Part shown: in pieces, positions 5,940-7,187 of the stretch
How the letters are laid out: each line of letters starts with the position of its first letter
Position numbering within the stretch: position 1 is the first letter of the stretch
Assembly (NCBI GenBank): GCA_037141235.1
Contig: JBAXCY010000150.1
Coordinates: 1-7,187 of the forward strand
Reading direction: 5' to 3'
DNA length: 7,187 nt
Origin: Bog-756 sp037141235
GTDB lineage: Bacteria; Actinomycetota; Acidimicrobiia; Acidimicrobiales; RAAP-2
Position numbers and translations under genes: made by a program
Notes under the pieces: model-generated
What the model was told of the DNA's origin: nothing
Database searches by the model: none
The model's input: only the letters and a program-made list of their open reading frames with translations

Positions 5940-7160
5940 ATGACTGACGCCGAGCGCCGGGTACCACCGCGTTTCGACCCCTTCTCTGACGAGTACTTCG
6001 GCGATCCCTACGACCTCTACCGCTCCATGCGCGACGAGGCACCGGTGTCCTTCAATGACACCTATGGCTTCTGGGCGCTGTTCCGCTACGACGACGTACG
6101 GGCCGCCCACCTGAACTGGCAGACGTTTACCAGCACGCACGGTGTGGACCTGGCCACGCTGTCCACCGAACCTGAGCTGGTCCGCCTCTATGGGCTGATG
6201 ATCATGATGGACCCACCCGAGCACGAGCGAGCCCGGGCCCTGGTGGGCCGGGTGTTCACGCCTCGTGCGATCCAGGCGCTCGAGCCCATGGTGGCCGAGG
6301 TAATCGAGGACACGCTCGCCCTCGTTGACGGCGCTGAGTCCTTCGACGCCGTGGCGGAGTTCAGCGGCCCGTTCCCCGTCGAGATCATCTGCCGCATGCT
6401 CGGCGTGCCTGCCGGTGAGCGCCAGCAGATCCGGCACTGGCTGGACCTCACCCTCGAGCGCCGTCCCGGCGAGCTCGGTCCTACCCCGGAGGGCATGGAG
6501 GCTTCGATCGCCAGCTGGTCGTACTTCCTCGAGCTCACCCGCCACAAGCGCAAGTACCCGGGTGATGACATGATTTCCCGCCTGACCCAGGCCGAGGTCG
6601 AGCGGGCTGACGGTCAGACCACCAAACTCGACGACGGCGAGATTGCCGGCTTCATCAGCCTGCTGGGCGGCGCCGGTGCAGAGACGGTGACCAAGCTGGT
6701 GGCCAATGCCGTGATGCTCTTCCATCAGAACCCTGGGCAGTACGCCAAGGTGGTAGCCGACCCTGGGCTGATCCCAGGAGCGGTCGAGGAGGTGCTGCGT
6801 ATCCTGCCGCCGTCGCAATATCAGGGACGGTTCTCGGCTCAGGACTCGGTGGTGGGCGGAGTGGCCATCCCAGCTGGTCACCCCGTCCTGCTGGTCACTG
6901 GATCAGCCACGCGGGACGAGCGGTTCTTCGACCGGCCCGATGAGTTCGACATCGAGCGGACGCCGAGCCAGGCCCTCGGGTTCGGGTTCGGGATCCACAC
7001 CTGCCTGGGGGCGGCGCTGGCTCGGATGGAGAGCCGTCTGGCTATCGAGGCACTCACGCGGCGCTGGTCGAGTCTGTCAGTCGATGAAGCGGGCTGCCGC
7101 CGGGTACAGATGTCCAATGTGGCCGGCTACGCCAAGGTCCCGGTCCACCCCACGGTGTGA
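5940..7160 (+). CDS. Cytochrome P450 monooxygenase
   Basis: A 406-residue soluble bacterial P450 that hydroxylates a substrate with O2 and electrons from a separate ferredoxin and reductase; no redox domain is fused and no membrane anchor is seen. Motifs in order: C-helix DPPEHERAR with His95 and Arg99, likely heme-propionate contacts; I-helix AGAET at 245-249 with the oxygen-activating Glu-Thr pair; K-helix ExxR at Glu284-Arg287; RPDEFDIER near 332-340; and the heme loop FGFGIHTCLG at 348-357 with thiolate ligand Cys355. The start at 5940 is backed by GGGGAGG six bases upstream. I cannot assign a CYP family by eye; it belongs to the actinobacterial type with GAGAET-type I-helices, and sterol 26-hydroxylases (CYP125, CYP142, CYP124) are one functional possibility given the neighbours. 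It is divergent from the MaoC gene with 94 bases between starts, with a candidate operator in that gap. No ferredoxin gene is visible before the window ends. Confidence 0.95.
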   Translation: MTDAERRVPPRFDPFSDEYFGDPYDLYRSMRDEAPVSFNDTYGFWALFRYDDVRAAHLNWQTFTSTHGVDLATLSTEPELVRLYGLMIMMDPPEHERARALVGRVFTPRAIQALEPMVAEVIEDTLALVDGAESFDAVAEFSGPFPVEIICRMLGVPAGERQQIRHWLDLTLERRPGELGPTPEGMEASIASWSYFLELTRHKRKYPGDDMISRLTQAEVERADGQTTKLDDGEIAGFISLLGGAGAETVTKLVANAVMLFHQNPGQYAKVVADPGLIPGAVEEVLRILPPSQYQGRFSAQDSVVGGVAIPAGHPVLLVTGSATRDERFFDRPDEFDIERTPSQALGFGFGIHTCLGAALARMESRLAIEALTRRWSSLSVDEAGCRRVQMSNVAGYAKVPVHPTV

Positions 7161-7187
7161 GCATGGAGTCCTGGCGCATGGAGTCCT
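7161..7187 (+). repeat. 15-base-period tandem repeat at window end
   Basis: GCATGGAGTCCT appears at 7161-7172 and again at 7176-7187, separated by GGC, so the unit is 15 bases (GCATGGAGTCCTGGC). The window ends exactly at the last base of the second copy, so more copies may follow. An ATG at 7163, two bases past the P450 stop, reads MESWRMES in frame, as the period is five codons. It could be the duplicated start of a next gene in the P450 operon; too little sequence remains to judge. Confidence 0.55.

Noticed and set aside
5846..5941. N-terminal extension of the MaoC hydratase from ATG 5941
   Set aside because: The extra residues do not resemble the family, and Asp40/His45 match Rv0130 numbering only with the start at 5845.
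5865..6881. Minus-strand open frame of 338 codons opposite the P450
   Set aside because: A mirror of strong codon bias in the P450 gene. The plus strand carries all P450 motifs and a good ribosome binding site; the antisense product is not recognisable.

Overview
This window looks like a high-GC actinobacterial chromosome segment. Codon third positions are strongly G/C and the start regions include likely leaderless ones. The gene content (paired FadE acyl-CoA dehydrogenases, a FadD17-like ligase, an AdhD-like alcohol dehydrogenase, an Rv0130-like MaoC hydratase and a cytochrome P450) has its closest remembered parallels in Mycobacterium, Rhodococcus and acidimicrobial lineages. The sequence alone does not fix genus or order. 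Six protein genes fill almost all of the DNA and no gap between genes exceeds about 100 bases. I saw no tRNA, rRNA, CRISPR array, transposase or phage gene.

Layout. At 1-1233 (minus) lies an acyl-CoA dehydrogenase that runs off the left edge. A 43-base divergent gap separates it from a plus-strand series: a second, shorter acyl-CoA dehydrogenase (1277-2362), a fatty-acid/steroid acyl-CoA ligase (2382-4094) and a zinc alcohol dehydrogenase of the NDMA-dependent, mycofactocin-associated type (4179-5324). A convergent gap of 59 bases follows, then a minus-strand MaoC-type enoyl-CoA hydratase (5384-5845). A 94-base divergent gap leads to a plus-strand cytochrome P450 (5940-7160). The last 27 bases hold a 15-base-period duplication that may be the start of another gene.

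How the genes fit together. The order of chemistry implied is: P450 hydroxylation of an unactivated carbon, oxidation of the alcohol by the dehydrogenase, CoA activation by the ligase, alpha,beta-desaturation by the two-subunit acyl-CoA dehydrogenase, and hydration by the MaoC enzyme. This resembles attack on the side chain of a sterol or another branched or cyclic lipid. In M. tuberculosis the trio fadE26-fadE27-fadD17 sits together and acts on cholesterol side chains, and the two FadE proteins plus ligase here look like that trio with the first gene inverted. Thiolase, hydroxyacyl-CoA dehydrogenase and aldehyde dehydrogenase are not in the window. The substrate is inferred, not shown.

The most notable details are: (a) the catalytic glutamate is present in only one of the two FadE proteins, and at the alternative helix-G position; (b) the tiny gap between them carries two overlapping, oppositely oriented -10-like hexamers, placed so that the plus transcript would be leaderless; (c) a perfect 15-base inverted repeat sits on the probable P450 promoter.
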